This document shows, piece after piece, positions 1-7,327 of a stretch of 22,349 bases of DNA (positions are counted from its first letter, which is position 1; every line of letters starts with the position of its first letter). A program made the translations under genes and the position numbers. The stretch is from assembly GCA_964650975.1 (NCBI GenBank), contig CAZYWA010000063.1:1-22349 (forward strand). The letters run 5' to 3'. The DNA comes from CAZYWA01 sp964650975 [NCBI: uncultured bacterium]. Lineage in GTDB: Bacteria; JADJOY01. The notes beneath the pieces are model-generated. The model worked only from the letters and a program-made list of their open reading frames with translations. It searched no databases and was not told the DNA's origin.

Positions 1-419
1 CGTCCCCCGCCAGCGACCGACCGACCCATTTTCGAGATCCCCCAGCGGCGCGCGACCGCGCCCAGTTCGTCGAACGATGCTACCGGTCGCCTCCGAGCGA
101 GCGCAACGCTCGGGCGGTCAGGCGGGAGTCGGGGGTCGCGGTACTCGACTGGCGCGCTGCGGGCTCAGCTGTGTGGCCCAATTGGGGCAAACCGGCCCCA
201 TCCGACGCTCCTGGGCGCAGAAAGAGCCTGTTTTGAGGCAAATACCGGGTCATCTGTCGGCCCGAATGTCAACATTTTGCCGATCTGAAAGCCGGCAAAT
301 TGTCGGGCTACTTGTCAACACAGGCTCGACGGCGCTTGCGGCTCACGGTTGCGGCTGGCGGCTGAGCGCGCGAGCCGCTTCTCGAGACTTTGGGCCCGAT
401 CGCGCGAGCAACGATCCGA
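1..419. other. Intergenic region without a convincing gene
   Basis: No reading frame here looks like a real protein; the open frames are arginine-rich GC artefacts. The stretch lies beyond the stop codon of the minus-strand molybdopterin oxidoreductase. It contains a hairpin at 93-113 (7-bp arms CCGAGCG/CGCTCGG) without a T tract, and a less GC-rich patch at about 200-330 that holds the repeat listed separately. A short GCCT/AGGC hairpin near 226-240 followed on the minus strand by TCTTT could be a weak terminator for the oxidoreductase, but it is about 180 bp beyond the stop and I would not rely on it. Confidence 0.5.
255..320. repeat. Direct repeat pair bracketing a dyad
   Basis: Two 20-bp units, at 255-274 and 301-320, share TGTCGG at the start and TGTCAACA at the end (15 of 20 positions identical by hand). 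Between them is a dyad with perfect 7-bp arms TTTGCCG (276-282) and CGGCAAA (293-299). On the minus strand each unit contains TTGACA, the sigma-70 -35 hexamer, but no good -10 lies at the right distance. The arrangement could be an operator region or a recombination site; nothing in the window identifies a binding protein. Confidence 0.4.
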
Positions 420-2645
420 TCAGACGGTCGCGATTCCCGACCACGAATCAGGCGCCAGCGGTCCTGCGGCGCGCTTCACGTCCACGACGAAGCCCGAGAG
501 GTGCGCCATGCCCGACACGCGCTCGATCCGGTCGGGGCCGTCGGCGGCGAGCAGGTTCACGTTGACGCCGGTGGTGCGGCTCGCGACGCTCAGTCCCGCT
601 GCGTGTTGATGCCCCCATCCGTGCGGCAGCGCCACGGTGCCGGGCATCAGGTCTTCGAGCAGCCGCACCGGGACGCGCACGGTCGCGGTGTCTGTCGTGA
701 CGTCGGCCAGGTCACCGTCCGCGAGCCCGGCCCGCGCTGCGTCGTCGGGGTGCACGTAGAGGTAGTTGGTGTGCCGGGCGCCCTCGACGAACTCGTCCAG
801 GTTGTGCGTCCACGAGTTGTGGGTGTGCACCGCGCGCTTGGTGATGAGCTTGAGTTGACTCGTCGACGCGGCCTCGCGCGCGAACGACGCTTCGAGCGCG
901 CGAGCCTCCTCGAGCAACGGCGCCGGCGCCAGGTGCAGCTGGCCGTCGTCCGTCACGATCCGGCGGCCGAGGAAGGCTTGCTCGTCGTGCGCCGGGCGGA
1001 GGCGGCCGTGGCGATCGCCGAGCAGCTTGCGGAAGCCGCCGTTTCGGGTGGCGCGCAAGAGCAGCGACAACACCAGTTCCTGAGGCACCGCGCGAGGCGA
1101 TCGGGTCGCGACGCCGCGCAAGCTCGCCAGCCGCTCGAACGCCCACTGCGCGATCCGCGAGCCGAAGAGATGGATGCCACTGGCGCGGCAGAGATCGAGG
1201 TAAATCGTCGGCTCGTCACGGACCTCGCCAGGAGCAGGCACCACCGGTCTCGTGGCTTGGAGGTAGGGCTTGCGTTGCAGGCCGAGCAGCAACGGGAAGA
1301 GAAACGGCAGATCCGGACGCTCGAGCGGGGTCGTGCACGGCAGCACGTAGTGGGCGAGCGAGCCGGTCTCGTTGCGGAAGAGATCGAGCGTCACCAGCAA
1401 ATCGAGCTTCTCGAACGCCGAACGCAAGCGGCCGGCGTTGGCCATGGTGATGAGCGGGTTTCCGCCGGTGACGAACAGCGCCCGGATCTGGCCCGGCCCT
1501 TCGGTCAAGATCTCGTCGGCGAGGATCCCGCCAGGAAACGCGTCGTTCACCGACGCGAAGTCGCCGATGCGCGAGCGATCGGAACGCAGCAACGCACCGG
1601 TCTTCTTGCCGAACGCGGGGAAGTCGATGATTCCCTGACCGACCAGCGTGCCGCCGCGCCGGTCGAGGTTTCCCGACACCGCGTTGATCGCTTCCTGCAG
1701 CCAGAACGCGAGCGACCCGTGTCCACCCATGTTGACGCCGGTCGAGCTGTAGAGGGCCGAGGCACCGGCGTCGCGATACGCCGCGACCATCTCGCGGAGC
1801 TTCTCGGGAGTGATGCTCGTCACGGCGGCGGTGCGCTCCGCCGGCCACGGCTCGGCAACCTTCGCCAGCTCGTCGAAGCCGGTCATGAACCGCGCGACGC
1901 GCTCGCGATCCACTCCGCCGGTCGCGATCAGCTCGTTGAGGAACGACAGGTAGAAGAAGACGTCGGTGCCCGCGCGGATGAACACGTGCTCGCCCGCCAC
2001 CTTGGCCGTCTCGGTGCGCCGCGGGTCGACTACGAAGAGCTTGCCGCCGCGCGCCTCGAGGTCCTTGAGCTCGCGCGACGGGTTCGGCACCTGCAGGAAG
2101 CTCCACTTCGACACCACCGGATTGGCACCCACGATGATCAGGCACCGGCAGTGCTCGACGTCGGGGAAGGCCTGCGTGAACGGGAACCCGTAGACGTGAT
2201 GCGCCACGGCGAACTTGTTGGCGCAGTCCTGGGTCGCCGACGAGTACATGCTGCGCGACCCGACGCCAGTCATGAATCCCTGCGCGAAGATCGGGTGCAG
2301 CACGCCGAAGCCGGCGGCGGTGCCGACGTACATCGCGATCGAGTCGGGGCCGTGCCTCTCGCGAATCGCGCGCACCTTGGCGCCGATCTCCGTCATGGCT
2401 TGGTCCCACGACACGCGCTCGGCGCCACCGCCGGCGCGGCGACGGATCGGATGGAGCAAGCGATCCGGCGATCCGAACAAGCGGTGCTGCCTCAATCCCT
2501 TCACGCACGCGAAGCCGCGCGTCGCGACGTGAGCGTCGTCGGGCCGGATCTCGGCCACCTGGCCGTTCTCCACGCCCACCTCGAGCCCGCACAGCGACTC
2601 GCAGATACGGCAGAACGTGGTCGTGGTGGTGCGGCCGGTGGTCAT
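420..2645 (-). CDS. Molybdopterin-dependent oxidoreductase, DMSO reductase family
   Basis: The 741-residue protein has the architecture of the bis-MGD molybdenum/tungsten enzymes. An N-terminal 4Fe-4S site is formed by C12, C15, C19 and C47. Then come the central molybdopterin domains (GxNP at about 173-176, VVDPRRTET near 205) and a C-terminal dinucleotide-binding domain from about residue 607, starting HTHNSWTHN and containing GWGHQHAAG. The expected metal-ligand segment is near residues 133-150 (SSATQDCANKF). Cys141 lies in it, but my rough alignment with NapA/FdhF places the ligand about five residues later, so the ligand is unresolved. No Tat signal is visible, suggesting a cytoplasmic enzyme. 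No electron-transfer subunit is adjacent, so the substrate cannot be inferred. GAGG about 8 nt upstream supports the ATG at 2645. It is divergent from tsaD. Confidence 0.93.
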   Translation of the reverse strand: MTTGRTTTTTFCRICESLCGLEVGVENGQVAEIRPDDAHVATRGFACVKGLRQHRLFGSPDRLLHPIRRRAGGGAERVSWDQAMTEIGAKVRAIRERHGPDSIAMYVGTAAGFGVLHPIFAQGFMTGVGSRSMYSSATQDCANKFAVAHHVYGFPFTQAFPDVEHCRCLIIVGANPVVSKWSFLQVPNPSRELKDLEARGGKLFVVDPRRTETAKVAGEHVFIRAGTDVFFYLSFLNELIATGGVDRERVARFMTGFDELAKVAEPWPAERTAAVTSITPEKLREMVAAYRDAGASALYSSTGVNMGGHGSLAFWLQEAINAVSGNLDRRGGTLVGQGIIDFPAFGKKTGALLRSDRSRIGDFASVNDAFPGGILADEILTEGPGQIRALFVTGGNPLITMANAGRLRSAFEKLDLLVTLDLFRNETGSLAHYVLPCTTPLERPDLPFLFPLLLGLQRKPYLQATRPVVPAPGEVRDEPTIYLDLCRASGIHLFGSRIAQWAFERLASLRGVATRSPRAVPQELVLSLLLRATRNGGFRKLLGDRHGRLRPAHDEQAFLGRRIVTDDGQLHLAPAPLLEEARALEASFAREAASTSQLKLITKRAVHTHNSWTHNLDEFVEGARHTNYLYVHPDDAARAGLADGDLADVTTDTATVRVPVRLLEDLMPGTVALPHGWGHQHAAGLSVASRTTGVNVNLLAADGPDRIERVSGMAHLSGFVVDVKRAAGPLAPDSWSGIATV

Positions 2646-2741
2646 GTCGGGTGCCTCGTGCTCAGTCTGGCATCCGGCTGGACGCGCCCGGTAGCCCGAG
2701 GATTCGCCGTGTCCGGTCCGGTTGCCGCGCCAGACGCGCGA

Positions 2742-3797
2742 ATGGCACCCTCACCGGTCGTGAAAGTGCTGGCGATCGAGACGAGCTGCGACGAGACCGC
2801 GGCGGCGGTGATCGGCGACGACGGGCATTCGCTGCTGTCGAACGTCGTCGAGACGCAGATCGCGGCGCATCAGCCGTATGGTGGCGTGGTGCCCGAGATC
2901 GCAGGACGGCGCCACGCGCAGGCGATCCGGCCCACCGTCGAGCGCGCGCTCGCCGACGCCCAGCTCACACTCGACGATATCGGCGGCATCGCGGTCACGC
3001 GCGGGCCGGGTCTGATCGGGTCGCTCCTGGTGGGCGTGAACTTCGCCAAGGCGCTGGCCTGGGCGCGCGGCCTGCCGGTGATCGGGCTGCATCACATCGA
3101 AGGGCACATGCTGGCGCCGCTCCTCGATCACACCGACGACGACGTGTTCCCCGCCGTGGCGCTGATCGTGTCGGGCGGGCACACCTCGCTCTTCCACGCC
3201 GAGCGCTTCGGGAACTACCGGCGGCTGGGACGGACCCTGGACGACGCGGCCGGAGAGGCATTCGACAAGGTCGCGCGGCTCTTGGGCCTCGGCTACCCGG
3301 GTGGACCGGCCGTGCAGCGCGCCGCCGAGGGCGGTAACCCCGCCGCGTTCCGCTTCCCGCGGCCGGTTCCCGAGCGCAATCGGCTCGATTTCTCGTTCAG
3401 CGGGCTCAAGACCGCGGTGAGCAACATGACCCGCGAGCTCGGCCCGGAGGGCGTCGAGGCGCGGCGCGCCGATCTGGCCGCGTCGTTCCAGGCCGCGGTG
3501 GTCGACGTACTGTTCGCGAAGACCCTGGCGGCGCTCGACGAGACCGGTGCCAAGCGGGTGATCCTGTCGGGCGGGGTAGCCGCGAACGGACCGCTGCGCA
3601 ACCGCTTCCGCGCGGAAGGCCAGGCGCGCGGCTTCGAGGTGCTGATCCCGCCGCACCGCTTCTGCACCGACAACGCCGCGATGATCGGCGTCGCCGGGGC
3701 ACGACGTCTCGCGGCGGGATTGCGAGACGGAAACGAGCTCGACGCCGAGTCGTCCTGGCCGCTTCCCGAGAGGTATCAGGAGGTCCTGTCCGCGTGA
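2742..3797 (+). CDS. tsaD: tRNA N6-adenosine threonylcarbamoyltransferase TsaD
   Basis: TsaD transfers the threonylcarbamoyl group from TC-AMP to A37 of ANN-decoding tRNAs, acting with TsaB and TsaE in the cytoplasm. The sequence matches the family along its length: IETSCDET near the N terminus, the metal-binding HHIEGH (117-122), SGGHT (144-148), DDAAGEAFDK, YPGGP, DFSFSGLKT, SGGVAAN and FCTDNAAMI. An ATG at 2742 gives 351 residues. A GTG at 2760 would give MKVLAIETSCDET, closer to the E. coli N terminus; neither start has a clear ribosome-binding site. The frame stays open far upstream, but that part is antisense to the oxidoreductase. The TGA overlaps the cytochrome start by 4 bp. tsaB and tsaE are not in the window. 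Confidence 0.97.
   Translation: MAPSPVVKVLAIETSCDETAAAVIGDDGHSLLSNVVETQIAAHQPYGGVVPEIAGRRHAQAIRPTVERALADAQLTLDDIGGIAVTRGPGLIGSLLVGVNFAKALAWARGLPVIGLHHIEGHMLAPLLDHTDDDVFPAVALIVSGGHTSLFHAERFGNYRRLGRTLDDAAGEAFDKVARLLGLGYPGGPAVQRAAEGGNPAAFRFPRPVPERNRLDFSFSGLKTAVSNMTRELGPEGVEARRADLAASFQAAVVDVLFAKTLAALDETGAKRVILSGGVAANGPLRNRFRAEGQARGFEVLIPPHRFCTDNAAMIGVAGARRLAAGLRDGNELDAESSWPLPERYQEVLSA
3778..3783 (+). promoter_or_regulatory. Shine-Dalgarno AGGAGG inside the tsaD 3' end
   Basis: A perfect AGGAGG lies 10 nt before the GTG at 3794, within the last tsaD codons. It fixes the GTG as the start of the cytochrome gene and supports translational coupling through the GTGA overlap. Confidence 0.85.
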
Positions 3798-4621
3798 ATC
3801 TCAGAGCGATGATCGGCGGGTGCGCGGCGCTGGCCGTGCTGGGCGCCTTCGGCTGCACCACCAACTACGGCGACAACCCGAAGAGCAACGACGTCGACGT
3901 GTCGAGCGCCGACATCCGCGAGGGAGCGCTGCTCTGGGACGAGTGGTGGACGGTGAACGGCAAGGCCGAGCCCACCGACACCTTCCCGCTCTACGCCAAG
4001 ACCAACGGCACGCAGACCGGCTCCACCACGTGGCGCTGCCAGGAATGCCACGGCTGGGATTACCGGGGCTCCGAGGGCGAGTACGCGAGCGGCCCGCACT
4101 TCACCGGCGTCGCCGGAGTGTTCGACCGGGTCGCGACGCGCACCAACCAAGAGCTCATCGACGTGATCACCAACGGCACTCCGCCGGCTTCGGGCGGCTC
4201 GGCGCTCACCGGAACCGATCACGCCTTCTCGAGCATGCTCGGCACGGTCGACATCGAGGCGCTGGTGCACTTCCTGCGAAACGGCCTCGTCGACACCACG
4301 GCGCTGATCGGGGCCGACGGCCGAGCCACCGGCGACGCGACCGCGGGCGCCGCCCTCTATGCGGCGTCGAGTCCCGATCCGCACGCGGTGGTGGGCGAGT
4401 GCGCGCTCTGTCACGGTACCGATGGGAAGACGCTCGACACCGGCGCGCCGGGCACTCCCGTGTTCCTCGGCGCGATCGCGAACACCGAGCCGTGGCAAAC
4501 GCTGCACCAGACCCGCTGGGGAGTTCCGGGAAGCTCGATGCCGAGCGTGGTGAACGCGGGCATCCCGACCGACGCGCAGAGCGACCTGCTCGCCTACTTG
4601 CAGACGCTACCGGCGCAGTGA
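3794..4621 (+). CDS. Diheme cytochrome c, probable lipoprotein
   Basis: This 275-residue exported protein has two class I cytochrome c modules. The first heme site is CQECH (82-86) and the second CALCH (203-207). Likely axial methionines are M148 (SSML) and M249 (SSMP), each at the usual distance behind its motif. The N terminus has a hydrophobic segment ending in a plausible but imperfect lipobox (GAFG-C21), so membrane anchoring on the periplasmic side is likely. Its role would be electron transfer; the partner oxidase or dehydrogenase is not visible. The GTG start is set by a perfect AGGAGG and overlaps the tsaD stop as GTGA. Linking a cytochrome to tsaD by translational coupling is unusual and may reflect packing rather than function. 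Confidence 0.92.
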   Translation: MNLRAMIGGCAALAVLGAFGCTTNYGDNPKSNDVDVSSADIREGALLWDEWWTVNGKAEPTDTFPLYAKTNGTQTGSTTWRCQECHGWDYRGSEGEYASGPHFTGVAGVFDRVATRTNQELIDVITNGTPPASGGSALTGTDHAFSSMLGTVDIEALVHFLRNGLVDTTALIGADGRATGDATAGAALYAASSPDPHAVVGECALCHGTDGKTLDTGAPGTPVFLGAIANTEPWQTLHQTRWGVPGSSMPSVVNAGIPTDAQSDLLAYLQTLPAQ

Positions 4622-4661
4622 AGGCGCGGAGATCGAGCGCCGAGGCCCACTTCCCTCCACC

Positions 4662-4689
4662 TTGACAGTGCATCGACCAGGGGTATTCT
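4662..4689 (+). promoter_or_regulatory. Sigma-70-type promoter of the rubrerythrin gene
   Basis: A consensus -35 TTGACA (4662-4667) is followed after 16 bp by TATTCT (4684-4689), a reasonable -10. Transcription should begin around 4696, leaving a leader of about 50 nt before the ATG at 4748. The short AT-rich stretch stands out in a GC-rich window. Confidence 0.65.
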
Positions 4690-4692
4690 TCC

Positions 4693-4707
4693 TGACAATC
4701 ATTACCA
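4693..4707 (+). promoter_or_regulatory. Fur/PerR-like operator over the rubrerythrin start site
   Basis: TGACAATCATTACCA has the 7-1-7 dyad form of a Fur-family box. It differs from TGATAATNATTATCA at two positions. It directly follows the -10 and would cover the transcription start, a good position for repression. Rubrerythrins are PerR or Fur targets in several bacteria, so the location makes biological sense, but no Fur-family regulator lies in the window. Confidence 0.55.
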
Positions 4708-4747
4708 ACAACGACCCGCTCGCGCGTGAGTCAGCAAGGGGACACAC

Positions 4748-5167
4748 ATGGCCGAACTGAAGGGCACCAAGACGCATCAGAATCTGAAGGACGCGTTCGC
4801 CGGTGAGTCGCAGGCGAACCGCCGCTACCTCTACTTCGCGAAGGTCGCGGACGTGGAAGGTCATCCGGACGTCGCGGGCCTCTTCCGCGACACCGCCGAG
4901 GGCGAGACCGGGCATGCGCACGGCCACCTCGACTTCCTGAAGCGCGTCGGCGATCCCGCCACGGGACAGCCGATCGGCGCCACCGACGCAAACTTGAAGG
5001 CCGCGATCGCCGGCGAGACCTACGAGTACACGGAGATGTATCCGGGCATGGCGAAGACGGCCCGCTCGGAGGGTTTCAACGAGATCGCGGAGTGGTTCGA
5101 GACGCTGGCCAAAGCCGAGAAGTCGCACGCCGGCCGCTTCGCCAAGGGACTCGACTCGATCGCGTGA
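4748..5167 (+). CDS. rbr: Rubrerythrin, diiron domain only
   Basis: Rubrerythrins reduce hydrogen peroxide at a non-heme diiron centre in the cytoplasm. The 139-residue protein is a four-helix ferritin-like domain with ligand motifs in the expected order: E20 ([10 protein letters not shown]), E53 and H56 (EGETGHA), E90 ([12 protein letters not shown]), and E124 and H127 (AEKSHAGRF). It contains no cysteine, so the C-terminal rubredoxin domain of classical rubrerythrin is absent and electrons must come from a separate donor. The start is supported by AAGGGGAC a few bases upstream. The gene has its own promoter, Fur-like box and terminator, so it is probably monocistronic and inducible by peroxide or iron. 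Confidence 0.95.
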   Translation: MAELKGTKTHQNLKDAFAGESQANRRYLYFAKVADVEGHPDVAGLFRDTAEGETGHAHGHLDFLKRVGDPATGQPIGATDANLKAAIAGETYEYTEMYPGMAKTARSEGFNEIAEWFETLAKAEKSHAGRFAKGLDSIA

Positions 5168-5187
5168 GCGAATCGAGGATTCGACGA

Positions 5188-5248
5188 TTCGACGATTCAT
5201 CGTCGAAAACGAGGCCGGGTGGCGCATTCGCCATCCGGCCTTCGTGTT
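5188..5248 (+). terminator. Terminator hairpins after the rubrerythrin gene
   Basis: Two consecutive hairpins follow the stop. The first has 8-bp arms TTCGACGA (5188-5195) and TCGTCGAA (5200-5207) with a TTCA loop. The stronger one has 12-bp arms at 5213-5224 and 5229-5240 with one G-T pair and a CATT loop, followed by TTCGTGTTT. A-rich sequence in front of it could serve the opposite strand, so it may act in both directions. Confidence 0.75.
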
Positions 5249-5423
5249 TCTGAGAGGGTGTAGACGAAAGAAATTCAGCCGCCTGGATCAGCGGCATGCG
5301 TGGCGGGAAATGGCTCGAGGGTCTGCGCTTGCTAGTCGGAGGGCTGCGGTCCCTCCAAACGGCACGAGATCGGTTCGCAGGGAGCGCTCCGGGCAAGGAT
5401 CCGACTTTGTCCACACCTTCTGG
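5249..5423. other. Intergenic stretch, no gene seen
   Basis: This lies between the rubrerythrin terminator and repeat R2 copy A. Its open frames have no recognisable domain and continue into the repeat, so I do not call them. One hairpin with 6-bp arms GGAGGG/CCCTCC sits near 5338-5356 and loosely resembles the first R2 hairpin. Together with R2 copy A it fills the gap between the convergent rubrerythrin and SGNH genes. Confidence 0.4.
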
Positions 5424-5535
5424 AGTTTCCTCGAGGGTCTGTTCCAGACCCTCGCCCCGTCCAGAGTGACTCCGGCCGGGGCCCCACACCCAAGTCGGCT
5501 CGCTGCCCGCTCGCCGGCGCGCCTCCTGGCGCGCT
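5424..5535. repeat. Dispersed palindromic element R2, copy A
   Basis: One of three related elements of about 107 bp. Hairpin 1 has perfect 9-bp arms at 5432-5440 and 5446-5454 with loop GTTCC. A central segment with CCCCG and CGGGG ends follows, then the block AGTCGGCTCG, then hairpin 3 with 7-bp arms GCGCGCC (5517-5523) and GGCGCGC (5528-5534). The first stem differs from copy C at two pairs, and both partners change. The element lies between the 3' ends of the convergent rubrerythrin and SGNH genes. Outer boundaries are estimated from the alignment. Confidence 0.8.
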
Positions 5536-5621
5536 AGCAAACTCGGGGTTCACTACGTCGGGGAGCCCGGATGCGCGTCGTACGGGGCTTCTCCCGCTGC
5601 GGCGGGCGTCGCTTCAGTGCT

Positions 5622-6737
5622 TCAGTCGGAGGATGCCACGACCAGCGGCTCGAGCTTTTCCGCGGCGAGAGCGTGCAGCTCCGGCGAAGGATGTGGGTCG
5701 GTGGGATGGACCCAGACGCGGTCCTTCGCCCAGCTGGCGACGCTCGGATAGAGATCGACATGGGGAATCGCCAGCCGCTCGGCGAGATGGTCCAGGTGCT
5801 CGTGGACGAAGCCGAACGGATAGCTCGCCGGATCGCCGCTCAGGCCGGGCGTCATCGGGAACACCAGGATCACCAGGCGCGCGCCGTCGGCCTTGGTTTC
5901 GTTCGCCAGCGCTTCGAGCGACGCGTCGAAGTGCCGTCCCTGCTCGCCTTCGAACGAAGCGCGAATGTGGTCGACGGTGGTTCCGGCCGTGAGCCACGCA
6001 GCGAACCGGCGGCTCAGCCAGTCGAGAAATCGGGAGCGCCGCCACAGCGGCTCGGACGGCATGCGCCACGGGGTGGCGCGCAGGAACGTGCCGTCGTGCA
6101 GCGTCTCCAGGAACGGCTGCGCGTCGTTGGGGACGAACGCGTACACCACGATCCGCGGATGCTCGTCGCTCACCCGCGCGCGATAGAGATTGAGCTCGGT
6201 ATCGAGATTGGCGCCTTGCACGCCTCGATTGCGGATCTGGAATCGTCCCGGCTGGGTCCGTTCGAGGCTCTCCGACAAGCGCTCGGTGAAACGCTGCGGC
6301 TCGGTGACGCCCTCGCCGAACGTGAAGCTGTCGCCGAGCACGGCGACGGGGATGCGGTCACCGGCTGGGGTCTCGCCGAGCGCGTCGCGAAACCCGCTCG
6401 CCGCGATGCGATAGCTCACGCACCCCACCGGCGTGCCGTCGGGCGCCTGGCCTTCTCGGTCCCAGTGATGCGACGACCCAACGGTCCGGTCGTAGCAATG
6501 CGACGTCGTGTCGCCCGGATGGTAGACGGGCGCGCGGCCGCCGCCGGGCGCCGCGATCCACGCGACCGAGAGCGGCGCGGGATCGTAGTGCGGCACCAGC
6601 AGCGGCTGGGGCGCGCGGGAGAGCCGGAGCGAGACCTCCCCCGCGACCCCGACCAGCGCCACCAGCAACAGCACCGCGACGAGACGGAACAACAGGAGCC
6701 GCGGCTGCGGGAGCGCGCGCGACTGCGAGCCGTTCAT
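5622..6737 (-). CDS. Membrane-anchored SGNH/GDSL-family hydrolase
   Basis: The 371-residue protein has a hydrophobic N-terminal helix (about residues 14-38) with no obvious cleavage site, so it is probably anchored in the inner membrane facing the periplasm. The SGNH signatures are present: block I GDSFTFGEG with nucleophile S137, a block II glycine in NRGVQG (170-175), block III VPND with N204, and block V DPH with D347 and H349. Such enzymes act as esterases or acetyltransferases on lipids, peptidoglycan or exopolysaccharide; the substrate cannot be read from the sequence. It begins 19 bp after the glutaredoxin-like gene on the same strand, so the two are probably cotranscribed. Confidence 0.88.
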   Translation of the reverse strand: MNGSQSRALPQPRLLLFRLVAVLLLVALVGVAGEVSLRLSRAPQPLLVPHYDPAPLSVAWIAAPGGGRAPVYHPGDTTSHCYDRTVGSSHHWDREGQAPDGTPVGCVSYRIAASGFRDALGETPAGDRIPVAVLGDSFTFGEGVTEPQRFTERLSESLERTQPGRFQIRNRGVQGANLDTELNLYRARVSDEHPRIVVYAFVPNDAQPFLETLHDGTFLRATPWRMPSEPLWRRSRFLDWLSRRFAAWLTAGTTVDHIRASFEGEQGRHFDASLEALANETKADGARLVILVFPMTPGLSGDPASYPFGFVHEHLDHLAERLAIPHVDLYPSVASWAKDRVWVHPTDPHPSPELHALAAEKLEPLVVASSD

Positions 6738-6756
6738 GGATGGCGAGGAGGACGCC

Positions 6757-7128
6757 TCAGGCGAGCATTGTCTTGAGCGATCCGTCGGCGAGCGCCGCCC
6801 GCGTCTCCTGGTTCCCGCCGATCAGGACACCTTTCACGAACACCTGGGGAAACGTGGGCCAGCCGCTCCACAGCTTGATCGCGAGGCGCTGCTTCCACTG
6901 CGACAGATAGCTGCCGTACTCGACGTACGTGAAGCGCACGCCGGCGCCGTCGAGCGCTTCGCGTACCTTCTTGACGAACGGGTTCTGCGCCATGCCGACC
7001 ACCACCAGCGGATCGCGCTCGATCGCGTCCTTCACGCGCTTCACCACGTCCGCGTGGAAAGCGGCGGTCGCGGCCGCGACCCCCGGTGTGCGCTTCTCCT
7101 CGGACAGCAAGGGCCTCGGGGTGGTCAT
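6757..7128 (-). CDS. Cysteine-free glutaredoxin-like protein
   Basis: The 123-residue protein follows the glutaredoxin/monothiol-Grx fold: a strand VVVGMA, the active-site turn, a long helix (VKKVREALDGAG), a second strand (FTYVEYG) and the glutathione-side motifs WPTFPQVFVKGVLIGGNQE with the cis-Pro segment TFPQ. The active-site turn reads N49-P-F-V52 where CPYC or CGFS is expected, and there is no cysteine anywhere in the protein. It therefore cannot do thiol-disulfide exchange or bind an Fe-S cluster through its own thiol. It might be a scaffold or glutathione-binding protein. The ATG at 7128 is chosen over upstream in-frame starts because GGAGG lies 7 nt before it. Confidence 0.85.
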   Translation of the reverse strand: MTTPRPLLSEEKRTPGVAAATAAFHADVVKRVKDAIERDPLVVVGMAQNPFVKKVREALDGAGVRFTYVEYGSYLSQWKQRLAIKLWSGWPTFPQVFVKGVLIGGNQETRAALADGSLKTMLA

Positions 7129-7135
7129 GATCGAG

Positions 7136-7140
7136 CCTCC
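7136..7140 (-). promoter_or_regulatory. Shine-Dalgarno GGAGG that sets the glutaredoxin-like start
   Basis: CCTCC on the plus strand reads GGAGG on the minus strand, 7 nt before the ATG at 7128. The open frame extends about 400 bp further upstream, overlapping the divergent hydrolase, so this site decides the start. Confidence 0.75.
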
Positions 7141-7221
7141 GGATCTGGGTTGTGCGAGAGCTGGCTCGCGCGGCGAGCGTAGCCATCGCGATCGGCTTCC
7201 CCAAGCGAGTCGGCTCGTGCG

Positions 7222-7240
7222 ACGGCCCATGTGGGCAAAG
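7222..7240 (-). promoter_or_regulatory. Dyad in the divergent Grx/hydrolase control region
   Basis: The 12-bp dyad GCCCA-TG-TGGGC (7225-7236) is followed on the plus strand by AAAG. Read on the minus strand it is CTTTGCCCACATGGGC, closely resembling the 5' edges of both R1 copies (CTTTGCCCATATGCGC and CTTTGCTCACCTGGC). It sits between two divergent genes, a natural place for an operator. No known regulator consensus is claimed. Confidence 0.4.
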
Positions 7241-7327
7241 ACACACACGACCGACCGTCGAAAGAGATTGGAAGGCGCCTCACCAGGCGGTGTAGATCCT
7301 CCGAGCCGCGCAGAGGGAGAGACCATC

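Noticed and set aside
390-2741. Long plus-strand open frame joined in phase to tsaD
   Set aside because: It is antisense to the molybdopterin oxidoreductase, is Arg/His/Glu-rich without domains, and TsaD homology begins only after 2742.
5244-5537. 97-codon frame running through R2 copy A
   Set aside because: No domain, no ribosome-binding site, and most of it is the palindromic repeat.
5578-5610. CCCGC/GCGGG hairpin as terminator of the SGNH gene
   Set aside because: Only 5 bp of stem and no T tract on the minus strand; too weak to call.
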